A DNA stretch of 64,000 nt from Chitinophaga oryzae. Its GTDB lineage: Bacteria > Bacteroidota > Bacteroidia > Chitinophagales > Chitinophagaceae. The notes under the pieces are model-generated. The model did no database searches, was not told the DNA's origin, and saw nothing but the letters and a program-made list of their open reading frames with translations. The translations under genes were made by a program, and so were the position numbers. Of this stretch, positions 62,801-64,000 are shown one piece after another. Every line of letters begins with the position of its first letter. Within the stretch, counting starts at the first letter, position 1. The stretch covers positions 3,534,001-3,598,000 of the forward strand of contig NZ_CP051204.2 in NCBI RefSeq assembly GCF_012516375.2, read 5' to 3'.

Positions 62801-62837
62801 ACGCTCCTTCATTTTCGGTGTGAACGCTACTTTTTAA
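59826..62837 (+). CDS. SusC/RagA TonB-dependent transporter without STN domain (import locus 3)
   Basis: A 1003-residue outer-membrane transporter. The signal peptide (CAFTCMVICICLLSHDAQAQ) is followed directly by a carboxypeptidase-regulatory-like domain (GKITDEKKQPLPGVSVSEAG), a TonB box (LNDVVITGYGKTSKKNVVGS), a plug (TIDVLKDGASTAIYGARAAN) and the barrel ending RSFIFGVNATF. No STN domain is present, so it should not signal through FecR, consistent with the absence of sigma and FecR genes upstream. Its SusD partner starts three bases after its stop. Confidence 0.94.
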   Translation: MNKFYFSSQLLNFYVKVFCAFTCMVICICLLSHDAQAQGKFSVQGKITDEKKQPLPGVSVSEAGTKTGVVTDVDGLYKLEVSSPNATLHIAFLGYDSKDVTVGGQQTINISLTPQLRQLNDVVITGYGKTSKKNVVGSISSVSAGEFTQGVIANPSMLLQGKVPGLTVTKSGNPNQSPTVILRGPSTLRSGAQEPFYVIDGVPGAPIDLVAPDDIATIDVLKDGASTAIYGARAANGVIMITTRRPKADQLRIAYNAYVGVEKVAKRLEVLTGDELRKYLADNGQVLAPINNDTIPGTQQLVNTDWQDEVQRTGVSQNHNLSIMGGSKATNYGFSVNYLDNPGIIKGSSLNRLSIRANVGQRAFNDRLRLDFSVFNSSTKQDNVPDAVLYNMLNYLPTVSVTRPDGSFTEDYAGNIRGSNNPVALIANNKDQTKSSRFLATGLAEVKILPGLTYTASLTTQREQFNRNVYYNSLSVLAKGNGGKANRISWANTRNIIESYFNYDKTFGKHNFKVLAGYSWQEDRSGDGFGVTTQGFGSDALSWNNLALSNPPAGTIVFDNSAQTTLTTLRLISYYGRINYQYADKYYVQASLRNDGSSAFGKNNRWGYFPAASVGWRISQESFLKTVRALDDLKLRVSYGISGNSLGFDPLTAQLQYSTVGRYYDNGQLINAIAPVQNANPDLKWERTAMFNAGIDFTLLKGRLSGAIDYYDKQTSDLIWNYPVSTTQYIATTLLANVGKVSNKGIEVVLNADVVRGKNFTWRTTINASHNTNKISSLANDQFTLKDIPTAILGGKGQSGNWSQKILEGQPIGTFTLFHYLGKDKDGISTYQKADGTVTTSPSTADLMVAGSAQPKINYGWSNTFLYKGFDLTVFIRGVAGNKILNATLAAINTPTDAKMTNIAKFTLGESYNDKNSFLISDRFLENGSYLRMDNLTLGYTFKTKSQYIQSIRVYGNVNNVFTITSYRGIDPEIDLGGLTPGIDVRNYYPKTRSFIFGVNATF

Positions 62838-62839
62838 TC

Positions 62840-64000
62840 ATGAACGTTAAGCTACTGATGAATATGAAACTGCATAAATTACTGAATATAACCCTGGCAG
62901 CGGCCATCGCCCTGTCCGGATGCCGCAAGCTGGACGTGGACGTGGAATCCCGTTACACGCCCGGTAACTTCCCGACCAACAACGCTTCCTACGCAGCAGC
63001 CATCGGTGCGGTATACGCCCAGCTGGCCAGCTCCAAATCCGGCGACGCCACCTACTTCATGAACGGCGCCGGCTTCAGCTATGGTGTAGACTACTGGATG
63101 CTGCAGGAACTGAGCACCGATGAAGCCATCATCCCCGCCCGCGACGGTAACTACGACGACGGTGGTAAATACCGCTTCCTGCACCTGCATACCTGGAGCG
63201 GCAACCTGCCTTTTGTAATCAGCTCCTGGCAATGGGGCTTTGGCGGCATCAATATCGCCAACAATGCCCTGAACCTCGCTAAAGGCCTGCCGGAAGGCGC
63301 ACAGCGGAACACCGCCGTGGCTGAACTGAAAGCGATGCGCTCCCTGTTCTACTTTTTTATGATGGACTCCTTCGGCAATATTCCCATCCTCGACGCATAT
63401 CCGGTACCTACGCTACCGGAAACGAAACCACGCAAGGAAGTCTTTGCCTTCATCGAAAGTTCGCTGAAATCTGCCCTGCCGGACCTGCCAACGAAAGTAG
63501 ACGGCTCTACCTACGGCCGCGCTACCAAATGGATGGCCTACGCGCTGCTGGAAAAAATGTACCTCAACGCGGAATACTATACCGGCACGCCCCGTTACAC
63601 CGACGCAGTGGCCATGGCCGACAGTATCCTGATCAACGCGCCCTACGCACTTGAGGCTGACTACACAGCTATCTTCAAGCCGGACAACGGCCCGCAGATC
63701 AAAGAAACCATCTTCGCCATTCCTTACGATGCCAACCTGATCCCCGGTATGCACTTTACCCGCTTCGGACTGCATCCTTTCCTGAAAGAGAAATTCGACC
63801 TGCCGGCCGCTTTCGGGCCCAGTATAGCGCTCAGCACTATCGCCGACTTCTACGCTTTCTTTAACCTGCCCAACGACGTGCGTAACAACACCTGGCTGGC
63901 AGGCGGACAGTACAATAAAGACGGCACAAAAAATATCGTCCGCACCAGCACCAAAACGCTGGATGCTTCTTCACAAGGACCGGACCAGCCGATTGACTGG
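62840..64000 (+). CDS. SusD/RagB-like lipoprotein, cut by window edge (import locus 3)
   Basis: A frame open to the window end (387 codons seen). The N terminus has a lipoprotein signal (LNITLAAAIALSGCRKLDVD). SusD family blocks are AELKAMRSLFYFFMMDSFGN with IPILDAY, and GRATKWMAYALLEKMYLNAE. Three ATGs (62840, 62858, 62864) precede the signal; the third (MKLHKLLNITL) gives the neatest signal peptide. It is the surface partner of the SusC just upstream; the substrate is unknown. Confidence 0.92.
   Translation, partial: MNVKLLMNMKLHKLLNITLAAAIALSGCRKLDVDVESRYTPGNFPTNNASYAAAIGAVYAQLASSKSGDATYFMNGAGFSYGVDYWMLQELSTDEAIIPARDGNYDDGGKYRFLHLHTWSGNLPFVISSWQWGFGGINIANNALNLAKGLPEGAQRNTAVAELKAMRSLFYFFMMDSFGNIPILDAYPVPTLPETKPRKEVFAFIESSLKSALPDLPTKVDGSTYGRATKWMAYALLEKMYLNAEYYTGTPRYTDAVAMADSILINAPYALEADYTAIFKPDNGPQIKETIFAIPYDANLIPGMHFTRFGLHPFLKEKFDLPAAFGPSIALSTIADFYAFFNLPNDVRNNTWLAGGQYNKDGTKNIVRTSTKTLDASSQGPDQPIDW

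Overview
The window looks like chromosome from a member of the Bacteroidota, most likely Chitinophagaceae and close to Chitinophaga. Reasons: three SusC/SusD outer-membrane import loci, two of them headed by an ECF sigma factor and a FecR anti-sigma factor; Bacteroidota-type -7 promoter elements (TAnnTTTG) before several genes; weak or absent Shine-Dalgarno sequences; many SPII lipoproteins; TlpA-type thioredoxins with an N-terminal DUF4369; and LytS/LytTR two-component genes. This assignment is inferred from gene content; no 16S gene is present.

Layout. 1-2 kb: the end of an NmrA-like oxidoreductase, an AraC regulator and a small secreted protein broken by a frameshift. 2.0-10.1 kb (minus strand): import locus 1, in transcription order sigma, FecR, SusC with STN domain, SusD, TlpA. 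10.2-13.9 kb (plus): a small unknown gene, a LytS-type kinase, a LytTR regulator, a Spy/CpxP-like protein and a secreted alpha/beta hydrolase. 14-20.3 kb: scattered accessory genes (hydrolase, acyltransferase, DUF5996 protein, an unknown lipoprotein, an AidB-like acyl-CoA dehydrogenase divergent from a SnoaL-like protein). 20.4-29.6 kb (minus): import locus 2, same order as locus 1 plus a metallohydrolase-like lipoprotein that has lost its HExxH motif.

29.8-46.7 kb: mostly single genes and gene pairs. These include an aminotransferase with a methyltransferase, a propeller lipoprotein with a TolC protein, a methyltransferase converging on Cfa, TetR with a GIY-YIG protein, ArsR with a medium-chain reductase, a zinc-ribbon SDR with a leucine-rich-repeat protein, hemolysin III, YwqG, an SF1 helicase and DinB. 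Between 37.2 and 39.2 kb lie three tRNA-like RNA genes with shortened acceptor stems and no U33. Two have a matching promoter and a matching extended stem; the two tandem ones end at an intrinsic terminator. I consider these the most unusual feature of the window.

47-59.3 kb (mainly plus): a tricorn-like S41 protease, a DUF1624 membrane protein, a glycine-rich-domain protein with a Cys/Gly tail, an unknown cytosolic protein, a large inverted repeat, a MacB/FtsX permease, an esterase, and a TetR-MFS operon whose transporter carries a frameshift. 59.3-59.8 kb is a gene-free stretch made of tandem, inverted and telomere-like repeats. 59.8-64 kb: import locus 3, a SusC without STN domain followed by a SusD cut by the window edge, with no local sigma/FecR pair.

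How the genes work together. In loci 1 and 2 the STN domain of SusC should touch FecR in the periplasm when substrate binds, releasing the ECF sigma factor to raise expression of the transporter. SusD captures substrate at the surface and the TlpA protein handles thiols in the periplasm. No glycoside hydrolase is present in any of the three loci, so the substrates cannot be read from the window. The two TetR genes and the ArsR gene each have candidate operators at their own promoters and are probably autoregulated.
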